Shown one piece after another: positions 24,744-35,656 of a DNA stretch of 64,000 bases (the first letter of the stretch is position 1; each line of letters starts with the position of its first letter). This stretch comes from Magnaporthiopsis rhizophila (Eukaryota > Ascomycota > Sordariomycetes > Magnaporthales > Magnaporthaceae), in assembly GCA_003049465.1 (NCBI GenBank), contig PYSS01000040.1, positions 214,519-278,518 on the forward strand, in the 5' to 3' direction. The notes under the pieces are model-generated. The model saw only the letters and a list, made by a program, of their open reading frames with translations. It did not search any database and was not told where the DNA came from. The position numbers and the translations under genes were made by a program.

Positions 24744-26075
24744 ATGCCACTCAAGTCCCACCTCCTCGCCGCAGCGTGCTGCCTGGCCTCCCTCGCCATC
24801 ACCCCGGCCGCCGCGGTCTCGCAGGGCCTGGTAGCCGTGCGTCCCACCAAGCCCGACGCGCGGCTGGGCGCCATCCTCGGCCCCGCCATGGGCTTCCTGG
24901 AATGCAGCCAGGGGGACGTGACCGTCCAGGCGCTCTGCCGGGCCGTCGGCCTCAAAGCCAGCGCTGCGCTCGCCGCGGTAGCCGGCGGCGGTGTGCGCGT
25001 CGACAGCCGCGGGCTCGTCTTCACCTACGAGGACGGGACCACGCGCGGCGTCGACACGGGCCACAGCTGCACCGTGACGGCCGAGATCGAGCACATCCAC
25101 GCCGAGGCCCGGCTCCTGGCCGACGCGTCGCTCGACTTCTCGGGCGGTGGCGGCAGCTTGTTGAGCAGCGCGAGCGACCCGGTGCTCTTCGTGGCCGAGC
25201 TCCCCGTCGAGTTGGCCGCGCACGTCGAGGTCAAACAAAAGTTCGGCACGCGCCTGCTGGGCAAGTGCCTCAACGTCGGCTCCAACAGCTTCCGGCTGGG
25301 CGGCGCCGTGACCACGACGGCCAAGGTGGCCGTGCTCTTCACGCTGGCGCCGGCGCCGCTGCGCACCGACGCGGAGGGCAACTACGTCTTCACCATCCGG
25401 CCCGTGGTCAAAGTGGCAGCGCAGCTGGCCAACACGGACGTCAAGTTCAAAATCAGCGGCGTCAGCTTCCTCAACGGCTTGGCCACCGCAATCCTGGGCG
25501 GGACGTCGTCGCTGCTCAAAGCAGTGACCAGCATCCTCAAGGGCGACGGGCTCGGCGCCGTGTGGAAGCAGGTGCGGCAGCACGTGCTCGACGTGACCGT
25601 GGGAGGGGTCCTCAGCCTGCCCTTTGACCTGCTCGACGGCCTGCTCGAGCTGGTCGCACGCGCCTACGTCGAGGAACGCAAGGGCGGAGCCGCCAAAGTC
25701 GCCGCCTACTCAGGCGAGATGGAGAAGAAGCTGCGCACAGCCGTGGCAAGCGCGCTCAAGCTGGACGCCAACGGCGAGCGCAGCTTCGTGCTGCGCAAGG
25801 AGATCGTCGACCTGGTGCGCAAGTTCGGCGACGGCGCCGACATCTGGCTGCCCGACAGGCCGGCCGGCTTCTGCTCGAGCGACGCCGAGTGCAGCGATGC
25901 CAAGTTTTGCAACGGCATCGAGAAGTGCGTAGCTCATAAGTGCGTGGTCGGGTCGCGCCCCTGCGTCGGCGGCGATGAGACGTGCTCGGAGAGCTCCAAG
26001 AGGTGCCTCCCGAACTGCGGCGGCCGCGCCGGTAGGGTCTGCCCCAGGCTTTGGCGGGCCACGGAGCTGGAGTAG
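24744..26075 (+). CDS. Secreted protein with a Dickkopf-like cysteine-rich tail
   Basis: Single-exon, 443 residues. The start is ATG 24744 because it gives a standard signal peptide (hydrophobic LLAAACCLASLAITPAAA). The same frame stays open back to 24492 but that part has no signal-like start. The central 340 residues have only three cysteines after the signal peptide and are Ala/Leu/Val-rich, with a probably folded region around residues 60-230 and an amphipathic part to about 350. The tail (about 375-430) has a dense cysteine pattern, C-x5-C-x5-C-x5-C-x4-C-x6-C-x6-C-x6-C-x3-C, with FCNGIEKC. This resembles the Dickkopf-N/DUF4215-type modules of extracellular proteins. I infer an extracellular or wall-bound protein that binds something through its tail. 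The function is unknown and no enzyme motif is seen. Confidence 0.82.
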   Translation: MPLKSHLLAAACCLASLAITPAAAVSQGLVAVRPTKPDARLGAILGPAMGFLECSQGDVTVQALCRAVGLKASAALAAVAGGGVRVDSRGLVFTYEDGTTRGVDTGHSCTVTAEIEHIHAEARLLADASLDFSGGGGSLLSSASDPVLFVAELPVELAAHVEVKQKFGTRLLGKCLNVGSNSFRLGGAVTTTAKVAVLFTLAPAPLRTDAEGNYVFTIRPVVKVAAQLANTDVKFKISGVSFLNGLATAILGGTSSLLKAVTSILKGDGLGAVWKQVRQHVLDVTVGGVLSLPFDLLDGLLELVARAYVEERKGGAAKVAAYSGEMEKKLRTAVASALKLDANGERSFVLRKEIVDLVRKFGDGADIWLPDRPAGFCSSDAECSDAKFCNGIEKCVAHKCVVGSRPCVGGDETCSESSKRCLPNCGGRAGRVCPRLWRATELE

Positions 26076-26941
26076 GGGGGCTGTCTGGTCATGGGCGAGT
26101 AGAACGCGGTGTAAGGGTCGTTAGAGGTGGAACTGTCGCTGTAGACGGAAAGATCATGTAGGGAAGAGGACCCATATTAGTGTGTGTAGAGAACGAAAGT
26201 ATTTGAGTTATTCCCCTCGCACAAGCCCGCGATATAGACAATGGACTGCACTGACAGACGTATGATCTGGATCATACGAGGTGCTCCCAATCTTCCCGAC
26301 TGTCTGGCTGGCCAACTCTGCTTTTGGGGCGTGATGTACCCGACTTGTAGGAGGCTGTTTGAGGCCTCCTGCAAGCATAGCAGCAAAAATGAAGCTATTC
26401 GCAATTAGAAATAACGCCTGACCCGCGGTATATATATATTTTAATTGTCTGGGTCGGAAGGCTGGTTTTTTTACCCTTTTTTTTGGCATTTCAAAGGAAT
26501 AGTTAGGTTGTTGACGGGCGCTGGCTTTTATCGTCTGCCCGTGTCTTGGCACGAACAGTCTCGGTGAGAGAGAGCAATGAAAACTCTACCTTTTGACACT
26601 GCCCTTGGTTCTGCATGGTGGCACTGGGAGCTGGATGGAAAGGGACGAAAATCAGGTCACAGAGAGGAGCAAAATAACTGAACGCCATTGATCATTGGGA
26701 ATCCTGATTAAAGTACAAACCGCGCAGTGAATAACCGCCGAAAACTTTTCTCCAGTGAATTCGTCATGTCATTACAAGAAAGAAAGAGAAATGGCAAAGC
26801 AAGCTGCTGTCTAGCCCCTATGAATGCAAGGAGATCCCGAAAACCTCCAACCAAACACCTTTCCCGAATGTATTACGAGCGCGCGCTGCAACTCGTCTGC
26901 TGAAAAGAAGAAAGAAAAAGGACTGCTTTGCTGAGAGGAAT
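26076..26941. other. Convergent 3' region, no gene seen
   Basis: This 866 bp between two stop codons holds the 3' UTRs of the secreted-protein gene and HSP70. It includes an AT-rich patch near 26420-26495. Open frames are short and unrecognised. Confidence 0.55.
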
Positions 26942-29045
26942 TTAGTCAACCTCCTCGACGGTCGGGCCGTCATCGTGGGTAGCACCCGGGCCACCGGCGC
27001 CAGGGAAGCCGCCCGGAGCACCGCCGGGGGCGCCGCCAGGAGCGCCGCCAGCACCGTAGAACTTCATCATGATGGGGTTGGCAACGGCCTCGAGCTCCTT
27101 CTGGTGCTCCTCGTACTCCTCACGGGTGGCCTGCTGGCTCTCGTCGAGCCACGAGACGACCTTGTTGATCTCGGCGTTGAGCTTCTCCTTGTCGGCAGCA
27201 TCCAGCTTCTCATCGACCTTGGGGTCCTGGAGGGTGTTGCGCAGAGAGTAGGCGTACGACTCGAGGCCGTTCTTGGCAGAGACACGGTTGGCCTCAGCCT
27301 CGTCCTCCTCCTTGAACTTCTCGGCCTCAGCGAGCATGCGCTCGATGTCCTCCTTGGAGAGACGGCCCTTATCGTTGGTGATGACAATCTGGTTGGTCTT
27401 GCCGGTGCCCTTCTCAAGAGCAGAGACGTTCATGATGCCGTTGGCGTCCAGGTCGAAGGTAACCTCGATCTGCGGGACACCACGTGGCGCCGGGGGAATG
27501 CCGGTAAGCTCGAACTTGCCGAGCAGGTTGTTGTCCTTGGTGCGCTGGCGCTCACCCTCGTAGACCTGAATAAGCACACCAGGCTGGTTGTCGGAGAAGG
27601 TCGAAAAGACCTCGGACTTCTTGGTGGGGATGGTGGTGTTGCGGGGGATGAGCTTGGTCATCATACCACCAGCAGTCTCGATACCGAGCGACAGGGGAGC
27701 GACATCGAGAAGCAGGATCTCGTTGGTGGACTTGGAGCTGGTGTCACCAGAGAGAATGGCGGCCTGAACGGCAGCACCATAGGCGACGGCCTCATCGGGG
27801 TTGATGGACTTGTTGGGCTCCTTGCCGTTGAAGTAGTCGGTGATGAGCTTCTGGACACGGGGAATACGGGTCGAGCCGCCAACGAGAACGATCTCGTGGA
27901 CCTGCGACTTGTCGACCTTGGCGTCGGTCAGGACACGGTCAACGGGCTGCAGGGTCGAGCGGAAAAGATCCTGGCACAGCTCCTCGAAGCGAGCACGGGT
28001 GATTGAGGTGTAGAAGTCGATACCCTCGAACAGGGAGTCGATCTCAATCGAGGTCTGCGCCGAAGAAGACAGGGTACGCTTGGCACGCTCGCAAGCAGTG
28101 CGAAGACGACGCAGAGCGCGAGCGTTGGTTTGAAGATCCTGAATCAAGTTAGTCGACGGCCAGAAAAAAAATCGGCATCAGGAAAAATCCGAGAAAAAAA
28201 AAAAAACTCACCTTCTTGTGCTTCCGCTTGAACTCGTTCACGAAGTGGGTGACCAGACGGTTGTCAAAGTCCTCACCACCCAGGTGGGTGTCACCAGCAG
28301 TCGACTTGACCTCGAAAATACCCTCCTCAATGGTCAGGAGCGACACATCAAAGGTGCCACCACCAAGATCGAAAATGAGGACGTTGCGCTCGCCCTCGAC
28401 CTTCTTGTCAAGACCGTAAGCGATGGCAGCCGCGGTGGGCTCGTTGATGATACGCAGGACGTTGAGGCCGGCGATCAGACCAGCGTCCTTGGTAGCCTGG
28501 CGCTGGGAGTCGTTGAAGTAGGCCGGGACCGTGATGACAGCGTTGTTAACGGTGCCACCGAGGTAGGACTCGGCCGTCTCACGCATCTTGGTCAGGACCA
28601 TGGATGAGATCTCCTCTGGCGTGAACTGCTTCTGCTCGCCCTTGAACTCGACCTCGACGACGGGCTTGCCGCCGCGCTCGATGACCTTGAAGGGGAAGTG
28701 CTTCATGTCGGCCTGGACCTCGGGGTCGTTGAACTTGCGGCCGATCAGGCGCTTGGCGTCGAAGACTGTGTTGATGGGGTTCATGGCGACCTGGTTCTTG
28801 GCGGCATCTCCAATGAGACGCTCGGTATCTGTGAAGGCGACAAACGACGGGGTTGTGCGGTTACCCTGGTCGTTGGCGATAATCTGTTGGAGCAGGCGAA
28901 GCCATTGTCAGCAAGCATGTCCCTTGATGCCAGCAGAGGACCTCGGGTAAGTAAGACATTTTCAACATACCTCAATGCGGTCATCTCGGAAGATACCCAC
29001 GCACGAGTAGGTCGTGCCCAGGTCGATACCAACGGCGGGCGCCAT
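26942..29045 (-). CDS. Cytosolic HSP70 (SSA type)
   Basis: ATP-dependent chaperone of the cytosol and nucleus, folding client proteins with J-domain and nucleotide-exchange partners. Exons 29045-28971, 28883-28212 and 28138-26942 give 647 residues, the normal length. All junctions are phase 0 with GTATGT and GTGAGT donors. The three family signatures are present: GIDLGTTYS at the N terminus, IFDLGGGTFDVS near 200, and IVLVGGSTRIPRVQ near 335. The substrate-binding domain follows, then a lid with a GGAPGGAPGG linker and the terminal EEVD that binds TPR co-chaperones. There is no signal peptide or HDEL, so it is neither the ER nor the mitochondrial form. Two heat-shock elements lie about 250-310 bp upstream of ATG, so heat induction through HSF1 is expected. 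The opposite strand carries long open frames, which are a known artefact. Confidence 0.98.
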
Positions 29046-29292
29046 CTTGTCAGAGTGATCTGTGTGACGTTCTATGCGTTGTTGGTTCTTTGTGTTGAAA
29101 TCGCGAAAAACAGGAAGAGAAGATGGGTATTGTTGCACGTAGAGTCGTAGTAGAAAGGAAAAGAGAAATGGATTGAAGTGATCTGGTTTGTTCAACGACA
29201 GACCTGAGAGAGCACTGAGGAGGCTGTTCTCTTAAATGCAGTCTGGAGGGCAAGGCAGGAGGGGCAGTGGTTGGCGGGGCGGGCTTTGGGCA

Positions 29293-29305
29293 GAAGGTTC
29301 GAGAA
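29293..29305 (-). promoter_or_regulatory. Heat-shock element (GAAnnTTCnnGAA)
   Basis: Three perfect alternating pentamer units, GAA-gg-TTC-ga-GAA, about 250 bp upstream of the HSP70 ATG. This matches the consensus bound by the HSF1 trimer. Confidence 0.75.
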
Positions 29306-29343
29306 GAGGTAGAAAATCCGCCCCACCGCTACTGAAGCTGCAG

Positions 29344-29356
29344 GAAGCTTGCAGAA
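29344..29356 (-). promoter_or_regulatory. Second heat-shock element, imperfect
   Basis: GAA-gc-TTg-ca-GAA, one mismatch from the HSE consensus, starts 51 bp beyond the start of the first element and could allow cooperative HSF1 binding. Confidence 0.5.
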
Positions 29357-30668
29357 ATCGCTAGGCTGACTCCCACAGGATTGTGACGCGCACGCCCCAC
29401 AAACGCACAATTCGGGTAAGCACGAGGCTCAACCAGTTGCGCCCAGCCACTTCTAGCCACGTCCAGCAGTGTCCAGAGCCTTCCAATGAGGGCGATTTCG
29501 CTAAGCACACACCCACAATCTTTGCAATCCACCCCTCCATCACCACGATTGAATGACGAAGAATGGCGAAACCAGATCCCTGCGATGCTTCTCTTCGATG
29601 CAGCTGGGCAGCCTGCAAGCCTAGAAACCTGCCTGCGACTATCGACGTAACCCGCTTAGAATTTCTTTCTCTTCCTGGCTCGCTTGTTTCGCTCTTTGGA
29701 GTGGAGAGCTGTTTTGGGTACGACTTGTTATGCCACGCAAGCTTTGTCCATCTCTTCTTGAAGTTTTCCTAACTCCACATAGTAACCAAACCAACCGATC
29801 TACTGCATTCCACGAGCCCCGAGAACCATTGGGCTCGTGCTCCCAAATCTAGATAACGGATCCATCGAGGAGCTGTCGCCGTAGCGCCTGCGGGGCTCCC
29901 GGTCCCATCATGATGAAAAATCGAAAGACTGGCTGTCATGTCCGTCGGGCTGCTTCCTCCACCAAGTGTGCACAGATGTGTGGAGTTTCCCATATGGACG
30001 AAGAGGTCCTTGACGCCACCTCCATGCCATCAGCTTCATTTGCTTTCTGCAATGTTCCGAACGTTGCTGTTTGTGGGGATAGAACTTGACTTCCCTGATG
30101 GGAATACTACATTGGATTTTTTTTGCATCGGGCAATTTTCCGACCTTCCTGCCGCCTTTCGTCACCGCCTTTTTTTGGTGCCTGACTGACGCCCAGGATG
30201 GATGCCAAGCAGGGGCTGGATAAGATCAATAGCACAGAACCCCACCACTCCTGGAAGGGAGCTGGGAGCTATTGGTACACCACCCCACCGCTCGTGTGTA
30301 TTCTTTTACTTTCAAATGCGGGGTGAAATGGCTGGTGCGCGAGAGAGCTGCTAGGTGGTATTAAGGACGCAAGATGTTATAGACGACAAAAGAATATGTG
30401 AATAAAAACTGCACTTGGCTGTCCACCAAGGCCACAAGATGCAGGAACACAATGAGACAGTCGCGGGGATGACGGAGTGCGGAGGTGTCAACGAGGTGGA
30501 GCAGATGCGGGAGGTGCGGGTGGGAGCGAGCTCCCAGGTGAGGGGATGAGGGGATTGAGAACACCTCACGGACAAAATTAGTTTCACTTCGACAGGCGCG
30601 CTTCCATCTCGACAACATCTGAAAGAGAACTACTGAGAATCACAACCCATCAAATCCTCGCGGGCACC

Positions 30669-31909
30669 ATGTTGATCCAGGAGAGCCACGCCGACGTCAA
30701 GGCGAGCGTCAATGGCGTCGAGTCCACGATGAGTGAGCGGGGCCGTATTGCGCGATATCTTCTACCGCAATGACTGTCTCTGACCTCGGCCAGGAATCTT
30801 CCTCTTCCATCCGACCATCCCGCAGTATCCCAATGCGTAGGTTTCCGGTCCTCCCGCACAAGCTAGCCGGCCGTTGGACGTGCAGCCTGCTAATGCAGAC
30901 CGAATCCCTGTAGCCGCTTTCCTGGAGTGGCCCTGTTCAGCGAGATCTACCAGGGTGCGTTCGTCAAGCTGCTGATCTAGGTCGTAGAGACGAGACACCA
31001 CCCTTCGTAAAAGTGGAAGGCGGAGATACTGATTGGACGCTAAACCCACCCAGTCACCGGCCCCGTCGCGCGGTTCGCCCGCCAGATCGCCGGCCAGGGC
31101 TACATTGTTGCGGCGCCCAGCAGCTACCACGACTTCACGGGGCCGCAGCCGCTTGCCTATGACGTCCCGGGGACCGACAAGGGGAACCAGTGGAAGGTGG
31201 AGAAGGTGAGCGTTTTGGCTGAGCACAACCTTCCCCGGCGGCCTCGGCTGCTAATCGATACGGCCTATCTAGACCCTCGAGTCGTATGACGAGGACTCCC
31301 GCAAGACGGTGGACTATCTTCTCTCCCTCCCGACATGCTCGGGCCGCATCGGGGCCACGGGCATGTGTCTGGGCGGGCACCTCGCGCTTAGAGCCAGCGT
31401 AAGTCGGCCAAAGACTCCCGCATTTGTAGGTAGTGGTAGCCCTAACGAAATACGCCGGAACCACCTAGCTCGACCCGCGCATCTCAGCCTGCGTAAACTA
31501 CTTCGCGACCGACGTGCACTCCCGCACCCTCGGCCCTCACACGGGGCCCAACACCTCCAGCACGCCGCCCTCCCCAGACTCCAACCACACGCTCGACCGG
31601 CTCTCGCGGCTGACCGAAGGAGGCGGCTGCGAGGTGGCCATGATCTTCGGGATCAAGGACACGCACGTGCCCGACGCCGGACGCGAACTGATCCGGGCCA
31701 AGCTGCGCGAGGCCGGCGTCGTCTTCAGCTTTTACGAGTTCGCCTGGGCCCAGCACGCCTTCATCCGCGACGAACTGAGCAAGGGCCGCTACGATCCGGC
31801 TATCACCAAGGTGTGCTTCGAGGTCCTGCTGGAGCTTTTTGGCCGCGTGCTCAAGACGGACCTGGGCGCTCGGGACGGGTCGGTGCAGAAGGTGGAGCAT
31901 GTTTGTTAG
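30669..31909 (+). CDS. Dienelactone hydrolase family protein, six exons
   Basis: Alpha/beta-hydrolase of the dienelactone hydrolase (carboxymethylenebutenolidase-like) family, 288 residues, with no signal peptide, so probably cytosolic. Exons are 30669-30732, 30794-30836, 30914-30954, 31054-31205, 31273-31398 and 31469-31909, all junctions consistent in phase. The catalytic triad is visible: Cys in GMCLGG (about 131), Asp in GIKDTHV (about 206) and His in WAQHAF (about 237). The oxyanion-side FSEIYQVTGP and PSSYHEF-like segment (PSSYHDFTG) also fit. The family hydrolyses lactones or esters, in fungi often of aromatic origin. The true substrate cannot be told from sequence. The longest open frame covers only the last exon, so simple ORF calling would miss half of the protein. 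Confidence 0.9.
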
Positions 31910-32142
31910 GGTTGTATGGATCCCGACTAGGTGATGTCACTGGGTACGTAGGCAGATGATATGATCGTCATGTCATAATCTGCAAGAACCCAGCAGAACG
32001 GAATGAGAGATTTCAGGCTGGAGAAAAAGACAGCAAGGAAAAGCAAACAACAAACAGATGACTTAAAAGTGCACTTTTGCTCCTTGTCGCGACCAAACCT
32101 TGATCCAAAAAAAAAACCGCACTAAAACAAACATCGCTAAAT

Positions 32143-32181
<39 letters not shown>

Positions 32182-32354
32182 AAAACAAAAAAAAAAAAAA
32201 ANGTATCGAAGAAAGATCCGAAAGAAATTTGAAGATATTTTGTTTTGTCCCCCCAAGCCGTTTTTGCGCCTTCACAGCAAACCTCAAGCCGCGCTACCAA
32301 AACACCCATTGCGTACCAAATAGCCCCCCTCCGCACCAAGACGTCAGATTCCCC
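31910..32354. other. Convergent 3' region with poly-A tract and one N
   Basis: This is 445 bp between stop codons. Two long A tracts (32142-32179 and 32189-32201) are followed by a single N at 32202. They may be a real homopolymer or an assembly join. No gene is seen. Confidence 0.7.
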
Positions 32355-35300
32355 TCACCCAAACACAACATTGACACCCATGTCCTCACTCACCCGCCTC
32401 CACATGTCCATCGCGTTCCTGCGGCCGCCAGCCAGCGCAAACTCCGACATGCGGCGCGGCGACGGCCGCGGCGACGCCTCGCCGCCCTGGCCCTGAGCGT
32501 TTCCGTGGCTATGTCGACGCCCGCCTAGCCCGCCGGCTCCGGCGTAGTCCGTGTCGTCAGCTTGAGCATGCGCGAGATCCGCATACTCATCATACACGTC
32601 GTCGCTCTCGTCTCCACAATTGTCGTCATCGCCGGCAGCACCGTGGAACAGATCAGCGCGGCGCCAGACCTCCTGAACAATCTCCCAGGCGCGCGAGATG
32701 TTGGTCATGCCCTGGCGGCGGTCGATGGCCGCAAAGGCGCGGCGGGCGGCGGCGCGGTCGTCGGGCTCTCGCGCCTCGCAGGCGGCGGCGAATAGCGGCC
32801 ACAGGAGCGCGCCCATGGGCCCGCCGTGCTCGACCGTCGCGGCGCAGTGGCGGAGGGCCCTGCGCGCGTGCCGCTGCACCAGAGGGTGGCTGCTGGGTCG
32901 CGACTGCACGGTCCGGTATAGGTACACTAGCGCCGAGTGGCGGTAGGCCAGGGCGTTGTTGAGGATCGAGTGCAGGCGGGCCGAGTCGCTTGTCGAGGAG
33001 GTGGAGGAGGAGGACGACGACGACGACGAGTTGGATGATGAGGACGCAGAGGAAGAAGAGGTGGAGGCCGGTGTTGCGGCGCTGCTGGGCGATGGTGCTT
33101 CCTGGTCGAGTGCGGCGGCGGACTCGGGACTAAATAAGTCTTCCGGGAGGCGGCTGCCGTTGTCTGTCCCAGGCCCGTCCATGTCCCCAACCACAGTTTC
33201 ATCGCAAAGACCGCCCACGCTCCCATAACTCCCCCGCCGCACGTCTTCGAAGCTCGTGGCGGTGGGAGACGTGGCCCTGCGCAGCTTAGTCGGGTCGCCA
33301 CCCTCGACTTCCGGGCTGAGAGCCCAGCCGGCAGGCGGACATGGGGCCCAGCCGAGAAGCGCCGCCTCGACAGCGGCGGCTGTGGACTCGAACTCGGTGC
33401 GAAGCACAGCGACCTTGGCGGGATAACCGGCGGCGCGGGCGGCCTCGAGATCGGTCTTGAGGGCGAGCAGTCCCGATAGCCGGTGAATTATAGGCCAGAG
33501 CGTTGTTGACATGCCCAGAAGCGTGTCGACGTTGTTGAGGGGCGACGCAGCGGGCGCGCCCATCGGTGGGAAGGGGAGCAGGCAGCCGGCCCCGGGCGCC
33601 GTCGAGAGCGGGGCAGTGCCAAAGGAGAGTGCCGCAATCACGTCGTAAAAGCGAAATGCCTGCAAGAGGGGGCAGTGTCAGAGTTCCGTTCAGCTGAGAG
33701 GATGTGGCGGAGGTACCATGATTCTACTGACCCGCTCCAAGAAGACTCCCGTCGAGTCTAAGGGCTCGGGATTTGAGCACATGACCGTGAGAGCACCTCT
33801 TAGGTGGCCCTCTATTATGCCCGTACGACTTTTTTGCACAAGCTGGTGATATTCACAAGACACACAGAAAGTCAGTCAAGTTCCAGAGAAAAGGCGGGGA
33901 TGTCAAGGGTGTGTGGGAAGTAACTGGCTGGCACTTACAACTTCATAGTACACCAAGAGAATGATTGCGGCCAGCACCTGGTTCTTGTTAACCGACTTGG
34001 CGCTGCTGGACTGGATAAGCTTGGACAGGCCCTGGATGGCGCGTTGATGGTAGTAGAGCGAGCGATCGCCTCCCTCGACCTCGACGCCTCGGTGCTCCAA
34101 GTGCGCGCTGGCCAATGCGTAGACGGCATCCGCCACGGGGGACGATGACCCAGCCGTGTATGGGTGTAGCGCACCCGTCGTGCCAATGGTCATCAGCGGG
34201 AGCACGAGCTGCTGGAATGGGTTGCCCGTCTCCTCGCGGAAGACAATCAGATGCGAGAGCACGTTGCAGAAGTGGTCCACCAGCATCCTCTGGCCCGGGT
34301 GCACCGAGAACTCCGAGAAAGCAGGGGCGCAGAACTCGAGCAGCGGCGACCTGACGGGCAGCATCGACGCCGCCACGGCCATTCCGGCCGATCCACCAAA
34401 GCCGTTGCCTTGTTGAAGCTCGTGGTGCCCTCTTTGCCTGTGGTGGTTGGATGCGCTGATGATGGCTGTGCTTGGCGTTGGTTCTGATTTTATTGTTCTT
34501 ATGGTCGTGGTGGATGCAAATGAACTCCTCCGGTTGACATGCTGCTCCATCCCAATGGACCGTACGACCAAGTCGCCCTCCTCGGCCTTGTCGTCGTATG
34601 CCCCGCCTCCGCCGCCAATCTTCATGACGGGCGACATGGTCATATCACGACCCCCAACGCCACTCATGACGCCACCATGCTGCATCGGCGGTGGCACCAG
34701 CGACCCGATGTCAAAACCGTCCTCGACCGGTGAGAAGATGGGGAGGTCACAAGCGTCATCCGAGAAGCCGCCCTCGTCCAGCACCAGAGGTCCCGGCCTC
34801 CACGATGGGTGGCCCGTGTTGCTGTGCTGCACCCAGCTTTGCGTGAGCGCGTTGGGGTAGTAGTTGGCGGTGACATCGCCGCCGATCATGTCGTCCTCCT
34901 CATCGTAGCCGTCGTCATACTCGTCGGGAATCGGCAGCGGCCACGCGAAGCTGTCGGTAGGGATGCCGTTGGTGCCGTTGGTCCTGGCGTTGTTGGTAGT
35001 GTTCTTGGTGTTGTTGTCTGCATCAAGTCCTCCGCCACCCGAGTCGGCCGTCGAAGCAGAGACTGTGGCGGACGAGACTACGCCGTCGCGCTTCCGGCGC
35101 TGGCGGGGGCGAACGGGCTCATAAACGCATTCACCACCGCGCTCGGCACAGCGAGCGCACTTTGGCCGCTCCTCGTCACATTTCTTCTTCTGCAGTTGCG
35201 CCCAAAGAGTGGCGATGTCAGCTATGATTTTTATTTTGCCAACAACAGGTATACGCGCGGCGGATTAAGGAACATCCTTCTCTTCGTCTCGCGTTAACTG

Positions 35301-35656
35301 ACCTTCTCTTTGCTGCAGTTCGGGCGTCGCAAGGTCAGCAGTGCACTCGGATTACGCACACGCGCTGATTGGGGGACTTTCTCTCTCGCCCTGTCCCGCC
35401 AAGGAGCAAGCCTCGCTTCAGGCTCAAACCCCCAGAAGCGTGCCGCGAGCTAATTGCCAGACACAGGAATACATACCACGAGGTACAGCCTGCACGTTTT
35501 GGATTTGAGCAGTCCCGGCAAGATGGTTAGCAAAGTGTTTTTGGACGAAGAGGAGCACCGACCCAGGTGTTCGGGTCACAACAGCCAGAAGAACTCACCA
35601 GCTCTCGAGCGCCGCTTGGGAGCTTTGGGAGCGGCGAGCTTGGTGAAGAGCAGCAT
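32355..35656 (-). CDS. Zn2Cys6 transcription factor with microexon-encoded zinc cluster
   Basis: Nuclear fungal-specific transcription factor, 915 residues. Exons are 35656-35599, 35489-35477 (13 nt), 35312-35303 (10 nt), 35189-33939, 33842-33732 and 33659-32355. Joined, residues 15-50 read as a basic arm (KRRSRAG) followed by Cys residues spaced C-x2-C-x6-C-x6-C-x2-C-x6-C, an exact Zn2Cys6 cluster, then a basic RPRQRRKR linker. This cannot be read from any single open frame. The middle has an acidic/Pro region, a Gln/His stretch and an Acr-2/ARCA-like Fungal_trans_2 core (from about residue 270: LLEFCAPAFSEFSVHPGQRMLVDHF; later VYYEV-LVQKSRTG, FLERAFRFYDVIAALSFGT). A Ser-run near residue 680 is low-complexity. 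The Pro/Arg-rich C terminus ends MGVNVVFG. Targets are unknown. Confidence 0.9.

Larger units (their letters stand above)
29046..30668. other. Divergent promoter region of HSP70 and DLH-type hydrolase
   Basis: This is 1.6 kb between two start codons pointing apart. The HSP70-proximal 300 bp has a CT-rich leader and two heat-shock elements. The rest holds no gene that I can support. Confidence 0.6.

Noticed and set aside
24729..25583. 284-codon minus-strand frame
   Set aside because: It is the complement of the GC-biased secreted-protein gene.
26975..28006. 343-codon plus-strand frame read as a glutamate dehydrogenase
   Set aside because: It is the complement of HSP70 exon 3, a well-known artefact.
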